This document shows positions 48,059 through 62,269 of a DNA stretch of 64,000 nucleotides, one piece after another. The notes beneath the pieces were generated by a model. That model made no database searches. It was not told where the DNA came from and worked only from the letters and a program-made list of their open reading frames with translations. Numbering within the stretch: position 1 is the first letter of the stretch; the number at the start of each line of letters is the position of its first letter. Source of the stretch: Iris pallida (Eukaryota; Streptophyta; Magnoliopsida; Asparagales; Iridaceae); contig JANAVB010042238.1 of NCBI GenBank assembly GCA_029216955.1, positions 1 through 64,000 of the forward strand, read 5' to 3'. The position numbers and the translations under genes are program-made.

Positions 48059-50735
48059 AATCTACCCTCCTTAAAGAAATTTCGTCCTCGAAATTTAAGG
48101 TTGACAGAGGCTCAAAATACGATAGTGAGTTTAGGCAAATATCTTATGCACGATCAAAGAACAATGACTATATGTGATTAAGATAATCAAAATTGTTAAT
48201 TTACGATCAAGTTAGAATCAAGCCTAAGTATAGAATGGTCAATAGGATAGGCACGATCTAATATAGGGACGATGCAATTAGACATCATTAAGAATAATCA
48301 AATGTTTAACACGATCAAGTCCTAGAATCACGATCGTGGGGATCAAAGTCGTCTAGCCGTGCCAGATCATCTAGGCACGATCAAACATGAAGAATGATGG
48401 CTAAGTCAAATCATGGTTAGCACTAAACTAGTCATTATTTAAGAATTTAAATCGAAAGTTTAGGTACGAGTGATAATGGTATCTAGATCCAAACATGATC
48501 ATAATCGAAATTTTGACACGATCAAAGATAAGGTTAATCTATCCTTGGTCAAACAGTAATTAGACATGATGAGGAATATAATCGTAGTCCAAGCACGAGC
48601 AACATGTTGATAGAGATCTAGGTCACGATGGGATTTAAATCAATTAAGTACGATCAAGGATTAAGAATATTGGTATGATAAAGGAGATGACCAAAGTTGA
48701 ATGGTCGCGATCAAAGGGATTTAGAAATTAGCGATATTAGAACTTAAAGAATGATTTAAGGATAGGGAAAATCAAATTCCTTTATCAAAAGGCAAGATTT
48801 CATAGGGAAGTCAAGATAATCATCTCACTCTGCTACTACCAAGTTTATCTGATCATCATTTGCCAATCATACATTTATCTTACAAGTCCAAATATGAAAA
48901 TCACCCTTATATGACTACTACCAAAAATCATAACCTTCAGTCATGAAGATTGAACCCTGCCATAATACTATAGGCTTGACCTGTATTCCAAGGTTACTAA
49001 CACATAAAGTATGTTCTTGTTAGAGCTTCTCAAACTTTTCTACCCTCTTTAATTTGTAGTCCATTCTCCATTAGTCATCCCGAAGTCGAAATTCCTTCGT
49101 CTTGCCTTTAACCTAGATCCGAAATTCTTGAATCAAGGATCATAAATTGTTAATCGTTATTCCAATTGATACTCTTGTATTGCTCAAGTCTAACATCACT
49201 ATTACCATATACAATTTTATCCTTCATTATAAAATTAGTTCATAATCCTTTCAACTTACACCTTTAAACATTATCCTCATTAAATTCAGAATTTTTACAA
49301 AAATCTCTAAGGGTTCCTTTAACTCAATAACGTAGTGCTCTCCCTGTTTCTTGTCATTCTCTTACCAATGTTGTTCAATTTCGTATCATCACAACATGCG
49401 GTTAAAGTCTCTTCCCCATTATTTAAATTCCTAAATTGGTATCATAACCTCAAAATGAAATATCTCGAGAATTATTAATCCTAAAATCATCCAAGTTCTC
49501 AAAAACATTTCGACCTTGAATATCCATGTCAGTTCTAAAATACATATACGAAATATTAATGTTCTAACCATTAATGTATATTCTACTGCTCTTCTTATTC
49601 GAAATTCTCCTATGTTCTTTCCAAATAATTTATCCTCAAAGTAATTCTCTAGTGTAATCATTTCTAAGCCGATACTACTGATATCCTCCTGTTTCTAATT
49701 TCAGTCATAGCTTTCTTCCATAATTTCATCTGAATGTCCAATATTTTATATTTCCACCAAGATTACCATATGATAACAACTTACATCCTTTTCGAACTAG
49801 ATGATTTATGATACTCTTTTTTTTGCCCTTTTTCCAAGTGAAGAAATACGAAAATTTAAAAAGATTTCAAAGTGTAACTAACCAAAGTATATACGAGATA
49901 ATTGAGATGTAATTAGGACATGGTTAATTAAAACGAAGAAATAATGGTAAGATAAAAGGAATAATGATAGAAATTTTTTATTGCTCATCCGGTCATAATA
50001 AAGTGAACCGATTTAAGATATAATTTGATAATCATACATGTCTTCCTGAATTTATGTTGCCAAAAATTTTGCCACGCCGGTAAGCATAGCGGCAATAAAC
50101 GATAGAGTCCACAACTAAGGTATATATCTGTAATCATGTTATTTAGAATTCTTACCACGCCAACCGGTATGGCTGCAAGAAAATCTAAATTTCATAACTA
50201 GGATAAGTATATCCAAAATCAAGCTCTATGTCATTGTCATGTTAGCTAGTATGGCTACGATAAATTCTAAACTCCATAAATAAAGCAGACATTTACCGTT
50301 CCCACTGTCATTTATCAAATAAGTTATCAGAATACACCTTTACTCAATCCATAAAATTTATATTGATGAAAATTCAAAGTCAATAATGAATATCAGGAAT
50401 CAAATTCAACAATGAATTAAAGAAGAGGAAATGGAAACAAGCGAAAACAGATTTTGAGGTAAGATTTAGAGTGAGATCCTTAGGGGTCATCCCAAGGGTA
50501 CTATCTTGGTCAAAATTGTAACCTACTAAATTTCAAGCAATAGACTAAATATAGTTAACGGTCCTACGCTGTGATGAGTTTTCCCAATGTTGAAATCCTA
50601 GTAATCCTCTAGGTGTTCTAAATGTTATCCCTAGTGTTATCAAGTTGTCCTAAGATCCTAACTGCAGGCTTGCTTTGTACAATAATGTAACCAAACAACT
50701 TTAGTCTCGATCTGCATGGGCCACCACTAAAAACA
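48059..50735 (-). other. Non-coding internal region of element G
   Basis: Starts with a purine-rich tract (48059-48078 on minus: TTTAAGGAGGGTAGATT) and a GAGGACGAAATTTC block, and ends with GTGGTGGCCCATGCAGATC (post-LTR block). 48100-48800 has many short CACGATC(A/G)A words, and the degenerate array is at 49985-50300. No frame matches gag or pol. It shares long stretches with element B's internal region near the 5' LTR. Confidence 0.7.
49985..50300 (-). repeat. Degenerate internal array of element G
   Basis: Blocks with AATCATACATGTC, AGAATTCTTACCACGCCAAC, GGTATGGCTGCAAGAAAATC and CGATAAATTCTAAACTCC, collinear with element B 13860-14165 and similar to A 535-800 and H 62270-62560. Confidence 0.65.
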
Positions 50736-52574
50736 TGTCATGACCCATTACCCAAATTGTTGGGCCGGGCCGAGCCATGTCCAGCATATGCTTGGTAAAA
50801 ACGCAGTAAGCTGTTCTAAGAGTTTATACATGAATGATACTAAGTGTGCTAACATTAAGCCAAATAAGATTTATCACAACATAGCTTCTATTAACGAAAG
50901 TAAACAAGTGTTAAAAGTTATTACACTTCAAATGTATGAGACTGGAGACAAAGTCTAGTATCCAAATGTAAGTTCAAACCAAAGTCTAAGTCTCAAAATA
51001 CATGAAAGGTATCTAAGCAAGGTTCCCCGCTGGGGCCTCTTATGGAGCTAAGGCCATGTCCTCAAATGCAGTGCCATAATATGTATCACATAGCATTTCC
51101 TCCTCGGAAAGTGCACCTATAACGTTATCCTGTCAGGACGGAAGCAAGTACTTATACTACAAACATATAATACTGATCATGAAATGGTAAGAGATGAAAT
51201 AACTGTAATCCTGACATGGCACAATCCATGTAAAATCACAACTATCATGGCAAGGATATATTTGTCATGGCGACACATGCATATATATAGTTTAAAACTG
51301 GAGCAGGTACGTAATTGGTCAATAGGTATAGAATGTACCGGTGTACAAGCTATAAATCTGAAATATACATACGTACAAGTAACAAGCATAGGTGTACATC
51401 CGTACAAAAATGCGGGATAAAGCCTACGACAAGGTATGCATATACAATGCGACCTTGCTCGGTACATACGTACGGAGAAGGGGGGCATGATCACGTACTC
51501 AACTATCAGTTTCCTCCATGTCCCAGTAACTATCATGTGAGATATGTAAAAGCTCTTCTAAGCATATGAAGATACTGAGAATCCGTATAAAGCATGTAAT
51601 GACATGACTTTGCAATTTCCATAAAGCAGTATTTTAACATGGTTCATTCACAGTTCGTTATCATATGCAGTAAATAAGTTGTAGGGGTACTTGCCTCGAG
51701 CAAAGTAAGGATAAGAATATGTAGCTATAGATGTCTGGTGTCCTGTCAAAATGATATACAGTTTCAGTCTCTAAGTTATGATTTAATATTACTCTAGTAT
51801 TGTGACACGGCTCCTAATAGGACATAGCTAGGTAAAGCTCTAGTAGTCCAAAGTGAGGTGTTACAACATCTAGACTAACAAGTAGGTCTCTACACTAAGG
51901 TAGGGTAGAGTCTTGATACTAAATACCCCAAAAACCCACAAAAACACACAAGTCATTATTAATCAATTAATTAAACAGACTGTACACTGTGTTCCAATAA
52001 TTATTAAGATAGTTATACAGTCCTAGAATAGGTGAAATAATATACCAAATTGATCCTTGTTAATTATAGTAATGTATTATAAGTTTTCTGGAATTTATAA
52101 TCTAGTGTAAGTATTTATTAAAAATCAGAATACTAGTGTACAATAAAATAAGTTCTGGTGTACTATTTTAAATAGTGTCAAAGCAGTAATTAAATCATAG
52201 AAAATTATATTAAATTAGATTAATTAACATAGTATTTGATCATAATTTTTTTAGAATTTATTCGGCATTAAAAAGTTGTCTGAAAATTCAAAGTTCATAA
52301 AATCACATATTCAGAAATTAAATAAATAATTTTAATGTATTGTTCGCGTATTTGAAATTGAACCAAAATCCAAATACGGGATCCGAAGCCATGAATCAAG
52401 TCCAACATGACTCGACTAGACCCTGAATATGTGTAGGCTCACCGAAGTCCACTCAACCCATGTTAGGTTTGGACTTAGAGTGGTTGTTTGCACAAAGTAC
52501 GTAAAATCGTCAATAAATACGGAATTTAAATACATGTAATTTAAAAAAAATTTAAATTGCAAAAATTGAAAGCG

Positions 52575-52775
52575 TACATATTACAGTATAGGCACTGTAT
52601 TTATAAAATACATATTACAGTATAGGCACTGTATTTATTTACATATTACAGTATAGGCACTGTATTATAGTGACATAATTTAAATGACAGAATTTAAAAT
52701 ACATATTACAGTATAGGCACTGTATTTATAAAGTACATATTTAAATATTACAGTATATGCACTGTATTTATATTG
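52575..52775. repeat. ACAGTATAGGCACTGT hairpin repeats, 5' LTR of G
   Basis: Five copies as in the sister LTR; the last reads CAGTATATGCACTGT. Confidence 0.85.
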
Positions 52776-52828
52776 ACATGAATTTAAATGACGTAAATTA
52801 AATGACATAATAGAAATGACAGAATGTA

Positions 52829-52831
<3 letters not shown>

Positions 52832-52921
<90 letters not shown>
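52832..52921. repeat. (TA)n microsatellite
   Basis: About 45 TA units in the 5' LTR of element G. Confidence 0.95.
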
Positions 52922-52925
<4 letters not shown>

Positions 52926-54174
52926 CTTAAATGATGCAATTCTCCAAAAACACAAAAGAAATGAAAAGCAAGAATTTAATGTTAATTAAATTCAATATTT
53001 GATTACTTATAGATATATACATAATTATAGTTTATACTAAAAAAGTGCATTTAACAGTTCTATGAACAGTATATACACTTATACTGTATTTTATAAAAAA
53101 TATATATACATATACATATACACAATACCATTATATATACATTATATATATATAACAAATTTAAATCAAAAACACAACCAAACAGCAAAAGGGGGGTCTC
53201 GAACTCTGGTCAGCCCAAAGGGGACGCGCGGCCTGAGTAAAAAAATAGGGGGCTCGTTTGACTTATGCTGAACCCCTAGCGGGTTCGGTTGATAGCAGAT
53301 CGGGAATCCGACCCGCTATAAGTCATCACCTTCGTGTCCACGCATGTGTGGACACGAAGAAACGTGTCCAGAACTCGTGTCGGGCTATTTAGGCACGAAA
53401 ACTCGTGTTGAAACACACTAACGTGTTCGCCAAGACGTTCTCGACCCAGTGGTGTCACTTTCGTGTCACCACAACGAGTTTTTGTGTCGTGTCCGAACTA
53501 GGGCTAAGGATTACTCCGTGTCTGTGTGTCGGGGTGAGTCAAAAACAGGGGCAAAAGCTTCATCTCGTCGAGACGAACTCGATGGTGCCCACAAAGTGAA
53601 GAAAAGAAGAAGAACAAAGGGTTCGATGTACTCGATTGGTCGGGCGGGCTAGGCCGGCGGCGTGTGGTGGCCGTAGGCGGAGTTGGGTCGGGCTCGTCGT
53701 GCTCGACTCGCTGGTACCCTTGGTCATCGACGGCGTGGTCTGGGCGCGAAGAAGGGGGGTTCGTCGGAGATCGATCAACGACGACGCTCCGTATCAGAAC
53801 AGTAATAGGGAATGAATTTTTAAAATATTAAATTTGAGTATTCAATACTAATAATTGAAATGATTAGAAATTTGGATTTCTCCCTTGGGAATGGTGTCTA
53901 TTTATATAAATAATTATTAGGAAAAACTAACCATGGTAATTACTAATTCAGCCCTAAGGTTAAATATTTACCGTTTTGCCATTACGGTGAAAATGCAGGT
54001 TTTACTGTTGCAGTTTTTAAATTACGAAAAAATTAAACGACGTCCAAACGACTCCAAACAAATCGCAAAAAATTCTAAAATTAATAGAAAAATATTTAGG
54101 ACCTAATGGAATCAATTTAGGGCAAATTTGGAATTGTTTTTCATTTATTAATTTTTTTGAAAATAGGGGTTACA

Positions 54175-54668
54175 AGAGCAGAAGCGATCATCGATACTCG
54201 TACGGTCTCCCATGATTCTGGCAATATACATAGCAACCAAAGTCCTTGAACCTCGTCGTCAAACTTGACTCCCATCGAGGATAGTTGGTCCACCACACCC
54301 TGAAACTCACTCAAGTGATCCGTAATGGACGCATCATCTTTATACCGCAGACCCATCATCATTCGGATCAGGCACAGTTTGTTATCCCGCTCTTTTTCGC
54401 GTATAAAGATTCAGCTTCTCCCATAACGTCTCGTATGCTCAATATCGGCAACGTAGTTGTACACGTTCTCGTCAACGAACTGTCGTATGTACCCACACAC
54501 CTATATATGCTCGAAGTTCCAGTCCTTATCGGATTTGTCACTGGACTTCTCGGACGTAAATACTGGAAGATGCAGCTTCTTGACAAACAACAAATCCTTC
54601 ATCTTGCTCTGCTAATAATGGTAGTTGGTACCATTCAGGTTCACCATGCACATCGGCTTCGCGTCCAT
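54175..54668 (-). pseudogene. gag: gag 5' part of element E
   Basis: The minus frame starts at ATG 54668-54666 (MDAKPMCMVNLNGTNY), 44 nt after the primer site. It has the copia gag features DNKLCLIRMMMGLRYKD, HLSEFQGVVDQLSSMG and LPESWETVRVS. Breaks: TAG near 54610 at a conserved Trp, TAG near 54511, and two frame shifts near 54430 and 54400. It is interrupted at 54175 by element G; the 3' part resumes at 44501. Gag forms the particle shell. Confidence 0.8.
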
Positions 54669-54712
54669 CTCTGCTTTCTGGTTTGACTGTCAACTTCTGA
54701 CACTTCTTTGAA

Positions 54713-54728
54713 CCCAAAGCCGATACCA
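54713..54728 (-). promoter_or_regulatory. Primer-binding site of element E
   Basis: On minus, TGGTATCGGCTTTGGG lies 3 nt after the LTR end. The first 7 bases match the usual initiator-Met site TGGTATCAGAGC, the common primer of plant copia elements. Confidence 0.75.
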
Positions 54729-54731
54729 CTC

Positions 54732-55080
54732 TGTTGGGAACGAAGCACGAAAACCGTTCCCTCAAACCAGAAAGTCTTGGTAATCTATACATGGAAGGTC
54801 ATATTATGGAAACTTTCAATATGCATCAATCATATATTTAATAGAAATCCATTCATAATTGGCTTGCCATAATTGGAAGTCCAATTATATGGAAAGCTAC
54901 TATATGAAGGATCAAATCATAAATATATGATCAAATTAAATATGGAAATTCAATCATATTTTCTTATCATATATGTTCCAAAATTGGATCAATGTACTCC
55001 ATGAGCTTCTCCAACACACGGATGGTGCTCGTCCCACTCCGAGGTATTCTCCACATAGGTTGGAAACCCCCCACCCAACA
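54732..55080 (-). repeat. 5' LTR of element E
   Basis: 349 bp, uninterrupted, with inverted ends TGTTGGG/CCCAACA. Matches the split left LTR with a few percent differences. Confidence 0.9.
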
Positions 55081-57674
55081 CGATTTTGGGGGGGGGGAGG
55101 GGGTTGAGCCGACTAAAACTAGTGCCTCAAAAAATTAACAAGTAGAGGTTTTCATAAACAGTCGGTTCAAAAACACCCCAGAACCGGTAAAAACACCGTT
55201 ATCAAGCAAAACCTAAGTCCAGGAGCACATTACATAGGAATACAATCCCCTGATTAGCGGTTACTGTACCAAGGAGTAGAGAAAGTTCAAAAAATTGAAT
55301 AGCCTTACAAAAGAATATCGCAAAGCAACTATACGAACAATCGCGAAGATACTACGTAGCATCCTCGGAGCTGCTAGTGGGATATTGCGCCACTAACATG
55401 GGCTACCGCGCAGCTTTGTATCAGGCTAACCTTGAGGCTAGCTACCGCACTACTCCGCTTTTCCTGCACTTTTGTGAAGTACAAAGTATAAAGTGCATCA
55501 TCAAATTGCCACTGTGCCCTTTGTCCACACGAGTCTTAACTCTAAAGAATTTCTCAAAAAAATTATGGCAGAATAAATAATTTTTGAAGGAAACAAAAAT
55601 TGTCTACTGGAAAAATCCTCTACCATACAAACCACTTGAGCTATCAACCTCATATAAAAGATGATTTATAATTGCTGAAATATTGAAATGCACACACTTA
55701 GGATTTACCTCAACATGGAGAAATGAGACATGGTCACTAATGATCAAATCCAGTAAACCCCAAACCACCCACATATTTTAATATGTGAGCCCGATAGTGA
55801 CTGTACATCATGCATTATGATAGATGCCACTTAGATTTAAATATTCTTGCATGGATCAAACTATAATACGATATAGAATGGACTAAGACTTGAATTAATA
55901 CCATATCTATAGTTTTCCTACAAACATAATTACATCGACTATATCTCTAATGGCACGTTAAAGGCCCTGTGCTGACATGGTTTATGTGTATGTATCTTGG
56001 ATGTTTATAAGTTTTTTCTCAAGAGACGATCTATATCTCTTTCTATACATATGTGAGTTCTTTTCTTAAAAAGTTTAATATCCCAGGATGAGGCTATGTC
56101 TCCATGCGGTGCTACGCTGCTTGACTGTTATGCCCTGATCTCGTAGAACCAAAAGCCATCACTGCACGTGATGTCATACAAGTCTAAATTATTTGTACAA
56201 GGTAAGAACAAAACACAATACTCTATAGGACATCTCAGAATACAAGTATTGCAGTGAAAATAAGCAAAAAAGTTGATAGGCACAAAATATATAAAAATGA
56301 TTTTCTTCATTGATAACATTGTAGCAAAATTATAATGACTCAAAACCAAAGAATAACTCGATTACAAGCGCACACTCTCTCTCTCTCCCTCTCTCTTCTC
56401 TCTATCTCTCTATCTCTCTCGATATAATAAAAACATCCCACAAGGCTTACAACTTAAGAACTATACAACAACGATGTTCTATATATTATGTCCTCTATAA
56501 ACAGAAGACATCTCCATCTTAATATCTTCTCTCATCAACCGAGCTTCAATACCTTAACACATCCAAAGCATGCTCTGCGCATAGGGGGTTGGAGGTTAGT
56601 ACATTGCCGTATATTGGTGAGTGGCCTCTAGCTAACTCAATTAGAAACCAACACATTAATTGAGTGAGTGCATAAAGATATATGTGGTATGTCTAATCTT
56701 GCTTAGGATCAATTATATGGCATAACAAAATGTGTTAATAAGCATAAATGTGTCACTCAATACAGTAGATCTAACCCAATGCTTACAATCCTTCCCTAAC
56801 CTTACAGTGGTATTAAATATTTATTTACATAATTGTGTCATAACTTGTCACTGCACAAGATATTCATTAGCCTTCACAAAATACATGTACATGTGTAAAT
56901 TCGTCCTCTCTTCCAACTAGTTAAGCCTGAAAGCAGATGACATTAGCATGCAACCTAACTAAATAGGTCACTGGCACCACAAGCTATATTAGACTATTTT
57001 CTCGATAAGACGATGATCCTTTGCGTTTAAGTATCTAGCCCCACCGAAGGTCCCAAAATACCAGTATTGCATCGCTTCAGTCCGGGTGGAAAGTTTTACT
57101 GAAGATCCCACATATCCCATGTATTAAGAACATTCCATATAATTTTCTCCTAGACCGAATCAATTCTAGCGGCCCCGTAACAGTTCGAGAAAAGCAAAAC
57201 CTTTTGCACAAGTTGTCCATGACCATGCAATATGCGTGAACAGTTAATATCGAATGACATTATAACATTCGATATTTCGATTGACGACCAATAGATCCCA
57301 AACATATTGTGGCACAGGCCCATCCATACCACTATGTTCATTAATATTTTGATTGTTGACCTGTAGGCCCCAAATATATCATGGTACCATGCCACAACCC
57401 GATAATTTTGGGATACCGCACCACACATCCACAACTTATCGTGGCACTGAGCCACGTACATCCATACTATACTTGGTACCAAGCCACATTATTACCATTA
57501 TGATTTTCTGTATAAACAATATGATATACAACCAGATATATACACATGCTCCGCATTACAACATAAACAACAACATTATATATGTGATATCTACTTAGCA
57601 TCAATGTTATTAATCCCTTTTGTCTTAATTTTTTTATTAGCATGCAACAAACTCATAGCATAAAGAACCAGACA
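55081..57674. other. Spacer, no gene recognised
   Basis: Starts with G-rich sequence (55086-55105). 55100-55210 may be one end of an older transposon (see findings). A (CT)n-rich stretch lies at 56372-56422. A LTR-like start TGTTATGCCCTGATCTCG lies near 56127 without a partner. 57290-57480 holds loosely repeated (A)TCGTGGCAC...GCCAC blocks. No coding frame above background is seen. Confidence 0.55.
56372..56422. repeat. (CT)n-rich microsatellite
   Basis: Imperfect CT and CTAT repeats. Confidence 0.9.
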
Positions 57675-59635
57675 TGTAACACCCACTTTTCTAAAAAAGG
57701 TAATTTTAAACCTTTGTAAAGATTTATTATTTAATAATAGGATTTATGATTTATGAGAATTTTTAATTAATTTATACTATTTATAATTGGTGAATTATAA
57801 TTTTGATGTGTTAGCTAGTGAACCCTAGAACTGTTGAGCCTAAAGACAATCATGACCATGGGGACCTAACCATGTGATTAGAATGACTAATTACAACTTT
57901 TTAGGCTAAAGGTATTTTGGTCATTTTGTGACTTTTGAATTATTTAGATTTTAATTAATTGGTAAATTTTAGATTATTTTAATAATATTTAAATTAATGC
58001 ATTTGATTTGGTTTTTTTATATTTTAATATTTTAGGAATTTTTATATTTTAATATTGATTTTACGGGATTTGTTTAGTCGGGTTTGAGTTTCGTTTCGAC
58101 TTGTGTTAGTGACCCGGATAGCTTAGACTCTAGACGGGACCCCAAGATTAGTTAATCATAGCTCACAAATCCCACTAATTAAGTTAGTAAGTTTAGACTA
58201 ATTTTACTTGTTAGATTGGTTAAGTTAGAGGCTTAAATTAACAATTTTGATCCCAAACTTGAACCTAACTTAAAATTAACCAAAAGGACTAGTTGAGGCT
58301 TTAGTGGACTTTCCCCAAGGTCCAAATAGGGTTTAATGGCAGCCACTATAGGTAGGTTAGCCTCCTTCCTTTTATTTATTATATCAAGCCTCCATTTTCC
58401 TTCACAAGTGTTCTTCCCCAAATTGAGAGCTTCCCTCTTTGATTTGATCTCCAAATCCTTACATTCCTCCACCAAAACTTCCATCCAACCTTCTCATACT
58501 ACCATGGGAGGGTGCTAGCAAAAATTTGGAGCAAAGTAAAAGAAGGAGTGTCCTTTTTGAAAGATCTTCGTGTCGAAGCCGTGTCATTGGGAGTATCATT
58601 GGGATTCCACTCCCAATAGGTAAAACCAACCCTCTAAATTGATTTTCTACATATTAGTTAGTTTTGAATCCATAGGATCTACCCCCTGCATGTACCTACT
58701 TTAGATTCAAGTTTGAGGCCATTTGGAGCTCTCTAGAGCAAGTTAGAATTGTGTCTTGTGTCCTATTTATTAGGTCTCAAATTAGGATACCTCATATGTT
58801 TGGTTTAATGTCTAATAGGTTTAATTGTGTTTTAATTTTAGTTTTAGACATGTTAGAGGATGGATTGATGTTAGTTAGGATGGTTAGAATGAGTTTCATT
58901 TGGATACCCATGGTTAGATCTAAGTGGTTTAGTCTACATGTCATATTTTAGCCTCAACTTGTCATTTAGTGTCTTTTATTAATAATATTTTTGTATATAT
59001 AATAGGTATGTTAGATATATTTATATATTTAGATGTGTGTAGATATGTTGTTAGTAGTGTGCTTGTGTTAGAGGAGAGGGGAGTGTAGTTTGATGTGGTC
59101 TTGAGTGGTGTGGAGAGTGAGATGTGTTTCTTTTGTCCAAAGAATCCAAATTCGTCAATATTCATCCACGTTTTTAGTAGCCATAACAACTTAGAAATAT
59201 CATAACTTTTAGCTTAGAACTCCGATTAATATCCCATTCGTTTTGAAAGAATCGTATTGAAGTTAGCTTTCTAAATATATATATATATATATATATTAAT
59301 AGGTCAAATGTATTATAGAACTTTCTGTATAAATATTTGAGTGTCAGCTGTACGAAAGACAAACGCGTTTCGGTATTTTTGCGATTCCGGGAGCTACGGA
59401 CACGAAAATACGATCCATTTAAAGTTTCAGAAAGCTAACACAAAGGGCTATGGCATACTTTAATCCTACAATTTAGTGAATATCCAATTGGTACAGTATT
59501 GATTTTAAGTAGAAGAGTGACTATACGATATAGATATTTTGTGTAACCTATGAGCCTATATAGTATGGATATTAAATGAATGTAGGTATCATAGGTTATC
59601 GAGTATATATATATATATATTATTGTTAGGTAATA

Positions 59636-59890
59636 TATGTTAGTATGTTTGTTATATGTTGGTTAGTAGAGGGTTAGATATGTTAGAGTTGTTATATGTT
59701 AGTGTAAGTTATATATGTTAGTATGTTTGTTAGATGTTGGTTAGTAGAGGCTTAGATATGTTAGAGTTGTTATATGTTAGTATAAGTTATATACGATAGT
59801 ATGTTTGTTAGATGTTGGTTAGTAGAGGGTTAGATATATTAGAGTTGTTATATTAGTGTAAGTTATATTGTTAGTATAAATGTTAGTTAG
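59636..59890. repeat. 78-bp tandem array, about 3.2 copies
   Basis: TAGTATGTTTGTTA(G/T)ATG starts at 59641, 59719 and 59797, exactly 78 bp apart, each with GGTTAGTAGAGG and GTTAGAGTTGTTATA. A fourth, shortened copy follows. Confidence 0.9.
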
Positions 59891-61843
59891 ATAGTAGAGG
59901 TTAGTATTTTGTTAGATATTTAATATGTTGTTAGATAGTTTGATGTTAGATATCTAGCATATTAGATATTGATATGTTAGTAGGTTTGTTAGTTCTAGAT
60001 ATAGTATGTTAGCAAGTTAGTCTCTATAGGTCATATGTTAGATATAGTTAAGATGTTATGTTAGTACTTAGATAGTTAGTTAATTAGATATTTGAGGGTA
60101 TCTTAGTATCTCTCATGATACCAAGTTACTATCTTAAGGTAAATATGAATTACCTTTACCTTCAAGGTAAATGATTAGTTTACCTTATGACCAAGGTATT
60201 GGTTTTGGGATGCCAATATGACCAAGATTGATATGGTCCTAGTGTTAGTGGGTTAGTGTCTAAGTGTTTGAATTTGAGTAGGTGATGTTAGATTGTGGAA
60301 AGGTTATATAGATAGGTATATATATTTTTGGGTTATATAGTATCTATATATATTATGAGAGTATATAGATATAGGTTATGGTTCATAGTGAAGATATGTA
60401 TATACTTGATATATAATATCTATATGCATGTGTTAGGGTGGTACTATATGGGTAAGGATATATGTGATGTATATGTAATGTATATTATATAACTAAGTTT
60501 GTGTGCCTTGTTAGCTATATAGTTTAGCTATGTGCCTTGATTTAGGCTATGTGTTAGATAGCAATGGTACTAGTATACTTGATTGTTTAGGCCGTAGACT
60601 TGTTTAGACCTAGAATTGATTAACCTAAACTAATTTGACCATTGTTGACCAAACCCTCGCTAGTTTGACCATATTAGACTAGTTGTCCTAGTTTGACTAG
60701 ATTGTTGACCAGAGTTGACCAAGAGTTGACTTTGACCTAGATTGACTTAGACTTGTGTAGATTATATTATAATTTTAATTATCATATAATTTGAACTCTT
60801 TGTACCTATGTTGCTCTAACTAGGACTCTGTGCCTCCAGTTGGCCATCTTTTCATATCAGCTATTCAGGGTATCAGGCGAGTAGATTCTCTGACCGTTTC
60901 ATACTTGTTAGGATTTATATTTATGCTCTAGATTACTTTACTTGATGTTGTCATATTGTTAACTACGGATTGGTACTATATGGATCCTTTAATGAGATGT
61001 TATTCCCTTCGGGAGCATCGGAATACGTCATGTCATGTAGCTTTTCACGTATATCATGTATTCATGTGCTTTCATCATTCATGTGCACTCTTGTGATTCA
61101 TGTACTCTCATGTTCACAGAACCCCTCATGTATACTTCATGTGTACCCATTTATGGGCCCATATGTAAAATTATGTACAATAACATAACTTGTCTGGATC
61201 TTTGTGTATTGATTGGGGTACGGAGGAGTATAAATAGTCATGTGAACAATTCCAAAAGTAGTATAATCATGTGCAAAATCTTTAGTATAATCATGTGCAA
61301 ATTTAAGCCATTCACATGTCTATCTTGTACTCTACATCACTAGCCACTGATAGTTCTTTACTTATAGTAGATATTTTCTTACAGTCATCTCTTTTACTTA
61401 TATATATTTTCAGCATTTCATGTATCTTACTCTATAGTATGCTTACATTTTCCTGTCATGATATAAACTGCATGAGATGTATTGTGCTCGTTCCTGTCCT
61501 GACTGGATCTGTTAAAAATATTACAGGTAACCTGGAGATTCACAGCTAGCCTAGAGGACCAGTAGAGCTTGGAGTAGATTACTAGTTTATAGTTTAGTTT
61601 TCTCTTTTAGAACTTGTTTTGTAATAAGTCGTGTTTTGAGATTGTTAGATTTTGGGAGTTTATTTAAGTTGTTGTCTTTAGTTTTATATATAGTTGTTAG
61701 ACTCATGAGTTATCTTATCATGCTTAGATTGTGATTGAGTATTATCGTATCTTATACCTATCCTCTATTCGGAGTTGAGATTGTGACATGTACATTATAT
61801 AATTGTATGAGTTATTGATTAGATAGTGAAATAGAACAGCGTT

Positions 61844-61866
61844 CTACCGTCGACACTGTGGCATAG
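61844..61866 (+). other. LTR-end hairpin, element H
   Basis: CTA...TAG arms with a weakened middle stem, 50 nt before the LTR 3' end, at the position of the better hairpins in F and G. Confidence 0.35.
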
Positions 61867-61928
61867 GCTGGACGTACCCACTTCTTGTGCCCCTACACTG
61901 GGTGCGGATCGTGACACATTTTTAGTGG

Positions 61929-61943
61929 TGGCCCATGCATGTC
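61929..61943 (+). promoter_or_regulatory. Conserved post-LTR block, element H
   Basis: GTGGTGGCCCATGCATGTC-type sequence begins about 10 nt after the LTR, as in A, B and G. Candidate primer site of unknown tRNA. Confidence 0.35.
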
Positions 61944-62269
61944 GAGAGTCACATTATTGCGATATCGTAGTAGCACAATGACTTAGTTGTACTTCTACGA
62001 GCCTGCGATAGAATATAGGAAGTAAGGTGTTAGAATGAGAGGATACTCAATCACGGTTAGAAATCCTTGAGAGATTCCTGGGACGATCCTTGAGAATCTT
62101 ATTTAAACTTCAATTTGAAATCCCTTCCTTTGTTTTGTTCACCCTTACTCCTTGTTATTGAATTTGATTTTTGATGGATCGTTGTGATTTTGATTTTCCT
62201 ATCGAGATGAATTTTATGGCCTGAGTTACGATATTTGCTGATAACATATGTTGACGAAATAACTGGGAT

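Larger units (their letters stand above)
50736..54174 (-). repeat. 5' LTR of element G
   Basis: Mate of 44502-48058, differing by a few percent and by indels. TATA-like ATATAAATAG on minus near 53899-53909. (TA)n 52832-52921. GTGTCC palindromes 53330-53500. Confidence 0.88.
57675..61916 (+). repeat. 5' LTR of element H
   Basis: Starts like A's LTR and shares blocks such as TTATAATTTTGATG and CCATGTGATTAG(A/G)ATGACTAATTAC. Contains (TA)n at 59276-59295 and 59603-59622, the 78-bp tandem array, and GTTAG-rich sequence to about 60100. Open frames in it are not coding. Confidence 0.8.

Noticed and set aside
56127..57674. LTR starting TGTTATGCCCTGATC
   Set aside because: Start looks LTR-like, but no matching end, second copy or target duplication could be found.
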